NCBI RefSeq assembly: GCF_000685015.1
Contig: NZ_BAYA01000006.1
Location: forward strand, 310,001-374,000
DNA length: 64,000 nt
Direction: 5' to 3'
Origin: Paraburkholderia bannensis NBRC 103871
Lineage (GTDB): Bacteria; Pseudomonadota; Gammaproteobacteria; Burkholderiales; Burkholderiaceae
The notes under the pieces were generated by a model. It had not been told where the DNA came from. It did not search any database and saw only the letters and a list, made by a program, of their open reading frames with translations. Below, piece after piece: positions 9,256 to 17,287 of this stretch. The position numbers were made by a program, and so were the translations under genes. Every line of letters starts with the position of its first letter. Position 1 is the first letter of the stretch.

Positions 9256-9702
9256 TTATGCCCTTCGTTCAAGTTCAAGCTCCAGCGGCGTGGTGGACTT
9301 CTGGCGCAAGAGCCCCGTCTGGCGACCCTTTTCGCGCACGATCCTGGCTCTCGCTTTCGCCCTGAGGGGCGCGGTGGCGAGCGTCACCTCCTCCATCCAG
9401 ATCTTCGATCCGTACGCACCGTTGAGCAGCCCCGGTGCCCAGACCGCTTCGCCCAGACGCGGAAAGTAGATCGACGATCCCGCGCCCCAGATTTCGATTC
9501 TCGCCAGTTGCGACGGCGTTGGCCACGTCGGCATGAAGTGAAACTCCTGGATCAGGATGATCGGCACCGCGATGTCTACGCCGTGCGCGTACGAGATTTC
9601 GAGTTTGCGGTTCGTGCGGTTGTAGCGCGCGGCGACCGCGACCGGAACTCTTTCTCCCGCGCGCCCTGCGGCTTCGTACTGCTCACGTGTGAAGAGAGCC
9701 AT
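9256..9702 (-). CDS. DUF2442 domain protein
   Basis: 148 residues from the ATG at 9702, which has AGGAG nine bases upstream; an earlier in-frame start at 9744 lacks this. The central part (LEISYAHGVDIAVPIILIQE, LARIEIWGAGSSIYFPRLGEAVWAPGLLNG) is the DUF2442 core, in which a substrate-like VP...L...W.lD segment is conserved. About 40 residues precede the core and a basic tail (RIVREKGRQTGLLRQK) follows it, so the protein is longer than the usual 80-90 residues. DUF2442 genes commonly follow a DUF4160 gene, as here, and the pair has been suggested to act like a toxin-antitoxin module. No function is established. Confidence 0.8.
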   Translation of the reverse strand: MALFTREQYEAAGRAGERVPVAVAARYNRTNRKLEISYAHGVDIAVPIILIQEFHFMPTWPTPSQLARIEIWGAGSSIYFPRLGEAVWAPGLLNGAYGSKIWMEEVTLATAPLRAKARARIVREKGRQTGLLRQKSTTPLELELERRA

Positions 9703-9956
9703 GTTTGAGATCTCCTGAAGTCTATTTGTTTCCAGTGCCAGCAAAGGTGCCCGATCTCCGGTTGCAGGGCCTTAATGAAGCGCCCGACGCCGTGAGGTGT
9801 AAGCGGCGTGCGATCGCGCAAAACCGGCGGCCCGTCCGGGCAGTTGAGATCCAGAACACACTTGCCGTCCGAAGTCTCGACATGAACATGGGGCGGATCA
9901 TGGTCATTCGAATGGATTCGCACACACGCGCCTGAAATACGAAGAACTATCGGCAT
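9576..9956 (-). CDS. DUF4160 domain protein
   Basis: 126 residues starting MPIVLRISGACVRIHSNDHD. PPHVHVETSDG is the family hallmark and the domain ends near residue 85 at CWHWKQID. The remaining ~40 residues are Arg/Ser/Thr-rich and are encoded out of frame over the first 127 bases of the DUF2442 gene. This tail is probably a by-product of a missing stop codon rather than a conserved domain. The ribosome site is weak (GAAG, 10 bases upstream). Paired with the downstream DUF2442 gene, whose ribosome site lies inside this coding sequence, so the two are probably translated together. Confidence 0.78.
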   Translation of the reverse strand: MPIVLRISGACVRIHSNDHDPPHVHVETSDGKCVLDLNCPDGPPVLRDRTPLTPHGVGRFIKALQPEIGHLCWHWKQIDFRRSQTWLSSHVSSTKPQGAREKEFRSRSPRATTARTANSKSRTRTA

Positions 9957-10146
9957 TGGGGTCTTCGAAATTAACCGAATGCGGGGTTGCTGGAGCGTCC
10001 CGTCCCGCCAAAGCCACAGCCTCTATTTGCGCTGGAACAAAGCCTAAGACAAACGCGATCGAAGCCCAGCATAAGCATTCGCGAATCGCCTGAAACCTCG
10101 GCCAGACGGCCAACGCCAGCCCCAACCCACCCGCCCACAACAAGCG

Positions 10147-10175
10147 AAAAAAAACGGCGCCGCAGCGCCGTTTTT
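10147..10175 (-). terminator. Intrinsic terminator after the chemoreceptor gene
   Basis: Arms ACGGCGC / GCGCCGT extended by A:T pairs, 4-base loop; the minus strand continues into a run of at least seven T. About 30 bases beyond the stop of the chemoreceptor. Confidence 0.85.
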
Positions 10176-10202
10176 CCACTTTCGCCAGCCCTCCCGGGCT
10201 CA

Positions 10203-12002
10203 TCAGTCGAGCTTGAACTGCCCCACCGCATCGGCGAGATTCACCGCCTGGCTGCGCAGCGCCGCAGCCGCCGCCGTCGATTGCTCCACCAGCGCCGCGT
10301 TCTGCTGCACCATCTCGTCGAGCTGGCTCACCGCGCGGTTCACTTCCTGAATCCCGCGCGTCTGTTCGCCGGCCGCGTTGGTCACTTCCGAAATGATGGT
10401 CGTCACGTTCGAGACGTTCGCCACGATCTCGTCCATCGTTTCGCCCGCGCGGCGCACGAGTTGCGAGCCCGAGTTCACGCTCGCCACCGTCGATTCGATC
10501 AGCCCCTTGATTTCGCGCGCCGCCTGCGCGCTGCGCTGCGCGAGGCTGCGCACTTCGCCCGCGACCACCGCGAAGCCGCGGCCCTGCTCGCCCGCGCGCG
10601 CCGCTTCCACCGCCGCATTGAGCGCGAGAATATTGGTCTGGAACGCGATCCCGTCGATCACGCCGATGATGTCGGCGATCTTCACCGACGCCTTTTCGAT
10701 CGCGCCCATCGTATCGACCACGTCGCTGATCACCGCGCCGCCGCGCGACGCCACCGTCGACGCCGAATTCGCCGTGATATCGGCCTGTTGCGCCGCATTG
10801 GCCGACTGCGCGACCGTCGCCGTGATTTCCTCCATCGAGGCCGCCGTTTCTTCGAGGCTCGCCGCCGCCGATTCGGTGCGGCCCGACAGGTCGACGTTGC
10901 CCGCCGCGATCTCGTCGCTCGCGGTGCGCACGGACTGGCTCGCATCGCGGATATGGCGCATCACGTCGCGCAATTTGTCCATGAAGCCGTTGAACGAGCG
11001 CGCGATCTGCGCGACTTCGTCGTTGCCGGTGACGGGCAGGCGCTGCGTGAGGTCGCCCTCGCCTGCGCTGATCGCGTCCATCGCATCGCGCACGCTGGAG
11101 AGGCGCTTGAACGACACCGAAGTCGCCGCGCCCACCACCAGCGCCGCCACCACCGCGATCACCACCAGCGTGATCAGCGACACCGTCAGCAGCGAGCGCA
11201 TGCCCGCCAGCGCATCGGCGCGGTCGAACGCGACGATCACGCGCCAGTCCGTGCCCGCGATCGCCTGCGCGCGCATCAGCTTGATGTCGCCATTCACGTC
11301 GACCGGCATCGGCCGGGTGGCCGCGAACAGCGTGGCGAGCTTATCGCCGGACAGGCTCGGTGCAACGTCCGTGACCGGCTTGAGCGTGAGCTTGGCGTCG
11401 TCGTGCGCGACGATTGCGCCCGTGCTGTCGACCAGCATGCCGAAGCTCGCCGGCGTCGGATGAATCGAGCGCACGTTGGCGATCACGCTGTCCATCGCCA
11501 CGTCGCCGGAAATCACGCCCTTGACCTGGCCGTCGCGGATCACGGGCGTGGCGAACGCCACCACCAGCTTGCCGGTGCCCACATCGACGTAAGGCGGCGT
11601 CACCACGCCCTTGCCCGCCGCCACGGCCTGCTTGTACCAGGGGCGCCCGGTCGGGTCGTAATCGGGCGGAATGCCGGTCGCGTCGGAGAACTTCGCGGTC
11701 TTGTCGGCGTAACCGACGTAGACGTTGGTGAAGCCGCCCGCCGTCGCGATCTGCTTGAGCATCGGCACGGGATCGGGTTGCAGCACGGCGTCCTGGAGCG
11801 ATTCGATCATTTGCGCATGCGTCGCGACCCAGTCGCCGATGCCTTCGGCATGGCTGTTCTCGACGGCGGTGAGCGTCGCGTCGATCGAATCCTTGTTGTG
11901 CGAGTTCGCAACGAAATAGTCGAGCGCGGTATTGGCTGCGAGCGCCGCGACGACGATAACGACGCAGAGCGCGACGATGCGCGCGCGAATGGAGGAAAAC
12001 AT
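10203..12002 (-). CDS. Methyl-accepting chemotaxis protein with periplasmic Cache sensor
   Basis: 599 residues: membrane helix ~7-27, periplasmic double-Cache sensor ~30-265, second helix ~272-294, HAMP ~295-350, and a signalling coiled coil with the hairpin tip [20 protein letters not shown] and [15 protein letters not shown]. The sensor carries YDPTGRPWY (115-123), PPYVD (136-140) and SGDVAMD, a layout that in characterised receptors binds amino acids, so an amino-acid attractant is a reasonable inference. There is no C-terminal NWETF-type tail; it ends FKLD, so CheR/CheB tethering is not expected. No other chemotaxis gene is near, and the gene has its own terminator. Confidence 0.93.
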   Translation of the reverse strand: MFSSIRARIVALCVVIVVAALAANTALDYFVANSHNKDSIDATLTAVENSHAEGIGDWVATHAQMIESLQDAVLQPDPVPMLKQIATAGGFTNVYVGYADKTAKFSDATGIPPDYDPTGRPWYKQAVAAGKGVVTPPYVDVGTGKLVVAFATPVIRDGQVKGVISGDVAMDSVIANVRSIHPTPASFGMLVDSTGAIVAHDDAKLTLKPVTDVAPSLSGDKLATLFAATRPMPVDVNGDIKLMRAQAIAGTDWRVIVAFDRADALAGMRSLLTVSLITLVVIAVVAALVVGAATSVSFKRLSSVRDAMDAISAGEGDLTQRLPVTGNDEVAQIARSFNGFMDKLRDVMRHIRDASQSVRTASDEIAAGNVDLSGRTESAAASLEETAASMEEITATVAQSANAAQQADITANSASTVASRGGAVISDVVDTMGAIEKASVKIADIIGVIDGIAFQTNILALNAAVEAARAGEQGRGFAVVAGEVRSLAQRSAQAAREIKGLIESTVASVNSGSQLVRRAGETMDEIVANVSNVTTIISEVTNAAGEQTRGIQEVNRAVSQLDEMVQQNAALVEQSTAAAAALRSQAVNLADAVGQFKLD

Positions 12003-12302
12003 GGTGGGAAAAAGAATGGAAAAGCGCCGTGTGGATGAACGTGAATCAGACTGCTAAACCGTATGACTCGCCATGAGATGCGTGTGCGACTCCTGCGTTT
12101 ACGGCGGCCACGGCGGGCGACTTGAGTAGGGTTTATCGGGGTAGGAAGCGGCGCAAAAAAGGGCATGCGCGCGTCGAGATGGGGCCAGATAAGCCTTTGA
12201 TCCGGCGAGCATTTATTCGCAAGCCAATCGAAAGACAAAAACAAAACGGCCTGCGCGAATGGCAGGCCGTTATTGGGGAGGCGGAGTGTCGTGAAGCAGC
12301 GC
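12003..12302. other. Gene-free stretch between chemoreceptor and plsY
   Basis: 300 bases. The right side holds the plsY terminator (listed separately). The left side should carry the chemoreceptor promoter; a sequence close to a flagellar sigma-28 -10 (minus-strand CCCGATAA at 12140-12133) is present but no matching -35 is found at the right distance. No open frame with coding character. Confidence 0.5.
12234..12271 (-). terminator. Intrinsic terminator after plsY
   Basis: Perfect 10-base arms AACGGCCTGC / GCAGGCCGTT with a 7-base loop; on the minus strand followed by TTTTGTTTTTGTC. It lies about 30 bases after the plsY stop. Confidence 0.85.
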
Positions 12303-12926
12303 TTATTTGCTCGCGGCAGCCGCTTTCTTTTTATCGCCGATGCGGCTTTCGGTGCCGTTCATCAGCTTGCCGATATTTGCGCGATGACGCCAGAACAGCA
12401 GCACGCTCATGGCCAGGATCGCGAGCGCCATCACGTGCGCGCCGAACATGAACACGTCGAAGAGCGGCGCGAACACGGCAGCGGCCAGCGCCGCCAGCGA
12501 CGAATAGCGCGTGAAGAACGCGACGATCAGCCAGGTCAGCAGCGTCAGCCCGCCGAGCACCGGATTCACGGCGAGCAGCACGCCCGCAGCGGTCGCCACG
12601 CCCTTGCCGCCCTGGAAGCGGAAGAACACCGGATACAGATGGCCGAGGAACACCGCAATCGCGGCCAGCGCCACGGCGGTTTCACCCAGGCCGAATTGCG
12701 GCGCGAAGCGTGCCGCCAGCCACACGGCGAGCCAGCCCTTGAACGCGTCGCCGATCAGCGTGAGGATGGCGGCCTTCTTGTTGCCGCTGCGCAGCACGTT
12801 GGTCGCGCCCGGATTGCCGGAGCCATAGGAGCGCGGATCGTCGAGACCCATGACGGCGCTCACGATCACGGCGAACGATACCGAGCCGATCAGATAGGCG
12901 GCGACGGCGACTAACAGGTTGTACAT
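12303..12926 (-). CDS. plsY: Glycerol-3-phosphate acyltransferase PlsY
   Basis: 207 residues with five predicted membrane helices. Transfers the acyl group of acyl-phosphate to glycerol-3-phosphate, the first membrane step of phospholipid synthesis. The three family motifs are visible: [19 protein letters not shown] near residue 36, [14 protein letters not shown] near 103, and the late TRYSSLAAL. The tail is Lys/Ala-rich and cytoplasmic. The start [15 protein letters not shown] puts the first helix directly at the N-terminus, as in homologues. It stands alone between its terminator and a 153-base gap before ybaK, which is on the same strand. Confidence 0.95.
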   Translation of the reverse strand: MYNLLVAVAAYLIGSVSFAVIVSAVMGLDDPRSYGSGNPGATNVLRSGNKKAAILTLIGDAFKGWLAVWLAARFAPQFGLGETAVALAAIAVFLGHLYPVFFRFQGGKGVATAAGVLLAVNPVLGGLTLLTWLIVAFFTRYSSLAALAAAVFAPLFDVFMFGAHVMALAILAMSVLLFWRHRANIGKLMNGTESRIGDKKKAAAASK

Positions 12927-13079
12927 GCACGAAACCCGAAGGAGAGGAAAACAGCGGAACGAAGCGCAGCGCGCGCGAAGGCGCTCATTCTACCGAAGCG
13001 CGCGCGGGCTTTCGCGCTCAATCCCGGCTATACGGGGCAAACCCAGGGAAACCAGGGAACGAACTCGGGTTTTATCCCG

Positions 13080-13571
13080 TCAATCAGCCAGCGCGCACTG
13101 CACCGGCTTCGCGCCCAGCAGCGTCGTGAGCACGTCGGGCGCAAGGCTCACCAGGTACCCGCGCTTGCCGCCGTTGAGCCAGACCTGGTCGAGTTCGAGG
13201 ATCGTCGACTCGACATAGACCGGCATCGCCTTCTTCGTGCCGAACGGCGAGGTTCCGCCGACCAGATAGCCCGAATGGCGGTTCGCGACTTCCGGCTTGC
13301 AGGGCTCGACGCTTTTTGCGCCGATCTGCCGCGCGAGGTTCTTGGTCGACACCTTGCGGTCGCCGTGCATCAGGACGATCAGCGGCTTGGCGCGTTCGTC
13401 CTCCATCACGAGCGTCTTGACGACGCGATGTTCGTCCACGCCAAGCTGGCGCGCGGATTCTTCCGTGCCGCCGTGCTCGACGTACTCATAGGGGTGCTCG
13501 CCGAACGCGACGCCCGCGCGGCGCAGCATCTGCGTGGCGGGCGTTTCGGAGACGTGTTTCGATTTGCTCAT
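13080..13571 (-). CDS. ybaK: Cys-tRNA(Pro)/Cys-tRNA deacylase YbaK
   Basis: 163 residues. A trans-editing enzyme that hydrolyses Cys mischarged on tRNA(Pro). TPATQMLRRAGVAFGEHPYEY, KTLVMEDERAKPLIVLMHGDRKVSTKNLA, with the conserved lysine context, and the YLVGGTSPFGTKKAMPVYVE block identify the family. The ATG at 13571 (MSKSKHVSETPATQM) is preferred; the upstream part of the frame is an out-of-frame read of xerD. It is the last gene of the leftward queG-ogt-xerD-ybaK run, 58 bases behind xerD. No T-run hairpin is obvious after its stop. Confidence 0.93.
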   Translation of the reverse strand: MSKSKHVSETPATQMLRRAGVAFGEHPYEYVEHGGTEESARQLGVDEHRVVKTLVMEDERAKPLIVLMHGDRKVSTKNLARQIGAKSVEPCKPEVANRHSGYLVGGTSPFGTKKAMPVYVESTILELDQVWLNGGKRGYLVSLAPDVLTTLLGAKPVQCALAD

Positions 13572-13629
13572 GGCGCGCATTTTAATGCGCAACGCCGGAC
13601 GATACCGCCTGGCCGCGCGTGAACCGGCC

Positions 13630-14679
13630 TCAGCCGCGCGGGTGATGCTTCGCGTGCAGCAGGCGCAGGCGTTCGCGCGCGACGTGCGTGTAGATCTGCG
13701 TCGTCGAAATATCGCTGTGGCCGAGCAGCAGTTGCACCACGCGCAGGTCGGCGCCGTGATTGAGCAAGTGGGTCGCAAATGCATGCCGCAGCGTGTGCGG
13801 CGAGAGCGGCGCGTGCACGCCCGCATTGAGCGCGTGGCGCTTGATGATGTGCCAGAACTGCTGGCGCGTCATGCCTTCGGCGCGCGCGGTGACGAACAGC
13901 GCATCGCTCGTGCGCGCGCCCAGCAGCGCGGGCCGCGATTCGCGCAGGTAACGCGTGATCCACGCCGACGCCTCTTCGCCGAAGGGAATCAGGCGCTCCT
14001 TCGAACCCTTGCCCAGCACGCGCACGACGCCCTCGTTCAGGCCGACCTCGACGGTCTTGAGCGTGACGAGTTCGGTCACGCGCAGGCCGCTCGCGTACAT
14101 CAGTTCGAGCATCGTACGATCGCGCAGGCCGAGCGGCGTGGCGACATCGGGCGCGCCGAGCAGCGCCTCGACCTGGGCTTCGGTGAGCGTGGTCGGAAAG
14201 CGCGGCGCCTGTTTCGCCGAGCGGATCCGCACGGTCGGGTCGGCGCTCACGCGTTGCTCGCGCAGCCCCCAGCCGTAGTAGCGGCGAAACACCGACAGCC
14301 GCCGGTTCGCCGAGGTCGATTTGTCGTCCTTGCGGCGCGCGCTGTAGGCGATCAGGTCGTCTTCCTGCACGGTGTCGAGGCCATGTTCGCGCACGCGCGC
14401 AAGCCATTCGGCAAAGAGCCGCAGATCGCGCCGATAAGCGTCGAGCGTGTTGCGCGAGAGATTGTGTTCGAGCCACATCGCGTCGCAGAACGTGTCGATG
14501 CCAAGCTGGCTTGCGGCGAGCGCCTGCGTCGCAGCTGGCGTGAGTTCCGCGTCGTCCGCAGCGTCGGCAACGTCCGCAGCGTCTGCCGGTTCATCGGCAA
14601 AAGCGTCGTCGTGCTCGTCGCGGTGCTCGTCGGCGAAATCTTCGTCGGGGTCTTCGTGTATCTCGTGCTGATCGTTCAT
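13630..14679 (-). CDS. xerD: Site-specific tyrosine recombinase XerD
   Basis: 349 residues. With XerC it resolves chromosome dimers at dif. The SAM-like N-terminal domain covers about 60-150 and the catalytic domain follows. All active-site residues are present: R200 (SGLRVTEL), K224 (GKGSKER), H295 and R298 (SPHTLRHAFATH), H321 (LLGHSDIS) and Y330 (TQIYTHV). Spacing agrees with E. coli XerD shifted by about 52 residues, because the first ~50 residues are an extra acidic Asp/Glu/Ala segment. The position inside a housekeeping unit and the full catalytic set argue for XerD rather than a phage integrase. No dif-like site is seen in the window. Confidence 0.92.
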   Translation of the reverse strand: MNDQHEIHEDPDEDFADEHRDEHDDAFADEPADAADVADAADDAELTPAATQALAASQLGIDTFCDAMWLEHNLSRNTLDAYRRDLRLFAEWLARVREHGLDTVQEDDLIAYSARRKDDKSTSANRRLSVFRRYYGWGLREQRVSADPTVRIRSAKQAPRFPTTLTEAQVEALLGAPDVATPLGLRDRTMLELMYASGLRVTELVTLKTVEVGLNEGVVRVLGKGSKERLIPFGEEASAWITRYLRESRPALLGARTSDALFVTARAEGMTRQQFWHIIKRHALNAGVHAPLSPHTLRHAFATHLLNHGADLRVVQLLLGHSDISTTQIYTHVARERLRLLHAKHHPRG

Positions 14680-14713
14680 GTCGTTCGGGTGTTGCGCGGC
14701 GTTTTCAGCGCGC

Positions 14714-15340
14714 TCATCGGATCGTGACGCCTTCGTGCGCGAGCAGCCAGCGCTTCACGTCGCGGAAAAATCCATCGCCGCCATGATGCGAGAAGCCGCC
14801 GATGCCGCTCGCCGAGACCACGCGATGGCACGGAATCACGATCGGAAAGTAGTTCGAGCCGCAGGCCTGCCCCACCGCGCGCGCGTTGATGGTGCCCACG
14901 CGTCTGGCCAGTTCGCCGTAGGTGAGCACGCTGCCGAGGCCGATCGAGCAGATGCCGTCCCACACGCGGCGCTGAAAATCGGTGCCGAGCGGCGCGAGCG
15001 GCAGATCGAACGGTGCGGCCGCATCGTTCAGGTAGCGCTCGATCTGCACGGCGGCCCGTTCCGCGAGTTCTGAATTGGGCGCCAGGCCCGGCGTGTCGCC
15101 CGGCAAATACACGATGTCGCGCACGCCGTCCTCGCCCGTCACGATGCCCACCTTGCCGAACGGCGCGTCGATCACGGCGTTGTAGTTGCGCGGCGCGATC
15201 TTGCGCAACGCCTGCCGGCTAGGCTCACGTGCGGGCTCGCGCGCGGGCTTCGGCGCTGCGGCAGGCACATGCGCGGCTTCGCGCATCGCCGCATCTTCCG
15301 CGTCGTCCCACAGTGAATACGATGCCGATGCTTTCATCAT
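14714..15340 (-). CDS. ogt: Methylated-DNA--protein-cysteine methyltransferase
   Basis: 208 residues. Suicide repair enzyme that takes the alkyl group from O6-methylguanine onto a cysteine. The active site IPCHRVV has its acceptor at C171; the DNA-binding helix-turn-helix is GSVLTYGELARRVGT and the Asn hinge lies in ARAVGQACGSNYFP. About 48 N-terminal residues before RNYNAVIDAPFG are charged and low-complexity (KPAREPAREPSRQ) and probably disordered. The ATG at 15340 is chosen for GGAGAG 5 bases upstream; the frame further out reads through queG. It sits 34 bases after queG and 34 before xerD. Confidence 0.93.
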   Translation of the reverse strand: MMKASASYSLWDDAEDAAMREAAHVPAAAPKPAREPAREPSRQALRKIAPRNYNAVIDAPFGKVGIVTGEDGVRDIVYLPGDTPGLAPNSELAERAAVQIERYLNDAAAPFDLPLAPLGTDFQRRVWDGICSIGLGSVLTYGELARRVGTINARAVGQACGSNYFPIVIPCHRVVSASGIGGFSHHGGDGFFRDVKRWLLAHEGVTIR

Positions 15341-15374
15341 CGCCGCTCTCCTTGAATCATCCGGGCCGCCGGGA

Positions 15375-16676
15375 TCAGGCCGCTTCCAGCGCCCACTCGA
15401 CATGTTCGCGCACAATCGCCGATTCGTCATGCGCCCGTGCGCGCAGCGCCGCCACGATGGCTTCGCGCCGCTCGGGCGCATCGCTCGAAGCCGGATTGCG
15501 CAGCGCATTGCCCATTCCCACGGCGATATTGCGCAGCCAGCTTTCGTAGCCAATGCGCCGGATCGCGCTGCCCTGCATGCGCTCGTCGAACTGGGCTGCG
15601 CTCCAGCCGAACAGCTCGACCAGACTCGCGCGATCGAGCCCGTGGCGCACGTCGAAATCGGCGACCGGCGCAGCCTGCGCGAACTTGTTCCACGGACACA
15701 CGAGCTGGCAATCGTCGCAGCCATAGACGCGATTGCCGATCGGCTCGCGCATGTCCAGCGGAATGCTGCCCTTCAGTTCGATCGTCAGGTAGGAAATGCA
15801 GCGCCGCGCATCGACGCGATACGGCCCGGTAATCGCGCCCGTCGGGCACGCGCCGATGCAGCGCGTGCAACTGCCGCAATGCGCGCCAGGCGTTTCGGGC
15901 GCGGCGGAAGCGGGATCGTCGGCGTCGGTCGGCAGCGGGATATCGACGTAAATCTCGCCGAGGAAAAACAGCGAACCCGCGTCGCTTTGCAGCAGCAGCG
16001 TGTGCTTGCCGCGCCAGCCGATGCCGGCCTTTTGCGCGAGCTCGACTTCGAGCACCGGCGCGGAGTCCGTGAAGACGCGAAATCCGAAGGCGCCGATTTC
16101 CGCTTCGATGCGCTCGGCGAGTTGCTGCAGGCGCGCGCGCATGACCTTGTGATAGTCGCGGCCGCGCGCATAGACCGACACGACGGCCGCGTGCGGGTCG
16201 GCCAGGCGCGCGTGCTCGCGGCTGCGCCAGTCTTGCGAGGCACTTTCGGGCGTCTTTCCCGATGCATTCGCGTCGGCCGCGCCTTCGAGCGTCGAGGCCG
16301 GTAAATACGCCATGCGGGCCGTGATGACACGTCGCGTACCGGCCACAAGCTCGGCGGGCCGCGCGCGTTTCATGCCATGTTTGGCCATATAATCCATTTC
16401 GCCGTGGCAGCCCGCTTCGAGCCACGCGGCAAGGCCCGCCTCGGCATGGGACAGGTCGGTGTCGCTGATGCCGATTGCACCGAACCCCAACTCCTGCCCC
16501 CATGCACGGATACGCGCCGCGAGCGCGGCCAGCGCCGCCTCGTCGAGCGCGGCGGACGGCTCACGATGAGCCGCGTCGGCGCCCGACGCCATAGTTGACG
16601 CCACGTTCGACGGATTCGATGCGGCCGCTGCGTTCAATGTGCGCGCCTCGTTCGAGGGGGAAAGCAAGGGGTTCAT
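15375..16676 (-). CDS. queG: Epoxyqueuosine reductase QueG
   Basis: 433 residues. Cobalamin- and Fe-S-dependent enzyme that reduces epoxyqueuosine to queuosine in tRNA. Two [4Fe-4S] clusters are visible: CGSCTRCIGACPTGAI, and CDDCQLVCPWNKF with the upstream ARRCISYLTIE cysteine. The N-terminal domain begins around LAARIRAWGQELGFGAIGIS, so about 45 residues before it are an Ala/Ser-rich extension. The start is uncertain: the ATG at 16676 leaves 17 bases to the divergent tsaE start, while an in-frame ATG at 16592 would give a more usual length. First gene of the leftward queG-ogt-xerD-ybaK run. Confidence 0.94.
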   Translation of the reverse strand: MNPLLSPSNEARTLNAAAASNPSNVASTMASGADAAHREPSAALDEAALAALAARIRAWGQELGFGAIGISDTDLSHAEAGLAAWLEAGCHGEMDYMAKHGMKRARPAELVAGTRRVITARMAYLPASTLEGAADANASGKTPESASQDWRSREHARLADPHAAVVSVYARGRDYHKVMRARLQQLAERIEAEIGAFGFRVFTDSAPVLEVELAQKAGIGWRGKHTLLLQSDAGSLFFLGEIYVDIPLPTDADDPASAAPETPGAHCGSCTRCIGACPTGAITGPYRVDARRCISYLTIELKGSIPLDMREPIGNRVYGCDDCQLVCPWNKFAQAAPVADFDVRHGLDRASLVELFGWSAAQFDERMQGSAIRRIGYESWLRNIAVGMGNALRNPASSDAPERREAIVAALRARAHDESAIVREHVEWALEAA

Positions 16677-16693
16677 CACGCCATTTTACGAGA

Positions 16694-17287
16694 ATGCCCG
16701 ACACGCCCGAACAGCTCAACGCGAGCTTGCCCGCCGTTCCCCCTCTGCTCGAACGCCGCTTCGAGCTCGCGGACGAAACCGCCACCGATGCGTTCGGCGC
16801 ACGCTTTGCGCACGCGCTCGACGCCCTGCGCACTCAGGAACCCAGCCAGACCGACGCCCTGGAGCAGGCGTCCACGCCCGGATTCGCGGGCCTGCACGTG
16901 CAGTTGCTCGGCGACCTGGGCGCGGGCAAGACCTCGCTCGTGCGCGCCGCGCTGCGTGCGCTCGGCCATACGGGCCGCGTGCGCAGCCCCACTTATACGC
17001 TCGTCGAGCCTTACACCGTGCAGCCCGCCGCGTCAGGCCGGGAACTCCAGCTCTATCACTTCGATCTGTATCGATTCAGCGACCCGGCCGAATGGGCCGA
17101 CGCCGGCTTTCGCGAGTATTTCGCGCAAGGCGCGGTCTGTCTCGTCGAATGGCCGCAACGCGCGGGTGGCCTGCTCGGCGTGCCGGATCTCGTGTTTCAG
17201 CTCGAACCCGGCCCGCACGGTGAAGGCCGCGTGCTCACCGCCTACGCATACAGCGCATCAGGAAAGGCATGTCTAGAAAGATGTTAA
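16694..17287 (+). CDS. tsaE: tRNA threonylcarbamoyladenosine biosynthesis ATPase TsaE
   Basis: 197 residues. ATPase that drives the TsaBCDE complex making t6A37 on ANN-reading tRNAs. The P-loop LGDLGAGKTSLVRA and the following VRSPTYTLVEPY and YHFDLYRFSDPAEW blocks are diagnostic, as is CLVEWPQRAG. A loop between the first strand and the P-loop (QEPSQTDALEQASTPGFAG) is longer than in E. coli. The ATG at 16694 is supported by the MPDTPEQLNASLP start, but only 17 bases separate it from the annotated queG start. It overlaps amiC by 19 bases, echoing the tsaE-amiB pairing of enterics. Confidence 0.93.
   Translation: MPDTPEQLNASLPAVPPLLERRFELADETATDAFGARFAHALDALRTQEPSQTDALEQASTPGFAGLHVQLLGDLGAGKTSLVRAALRALGHTGRVRSPTYTLVEPYTVQPAASGRELQLYHFDLYRFSDPAEWADAGFREYFAQGAVCLVEWPQRAGGLLGVPDLVFQLEPGPHGEGRVLTAYAYSASGKACLERC

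Noticed and set aside
9904..10203. 99-codon frame on the minus strand between the chemoreceptor and the DUF4160 gene
   Set aside because: It spans the chemoreceptor's terminator, has no ribosome site and no recognisable protein character apart from chance hydrophobicity.
12100..12150. Sigma-28 promoter for the chemoreceptor
   Set aside because: A -10-like CCCGATAA is present on the minus strand, but no TAAA-type -35 lies at the required distance.
13630..14679. Tyrosine recombinase as sign of a phage or genomic island
   Set aside because: Full XerD features, housekeeping neighbours, no att-like repeats, no tRNA gene and no cargo genes nearby.
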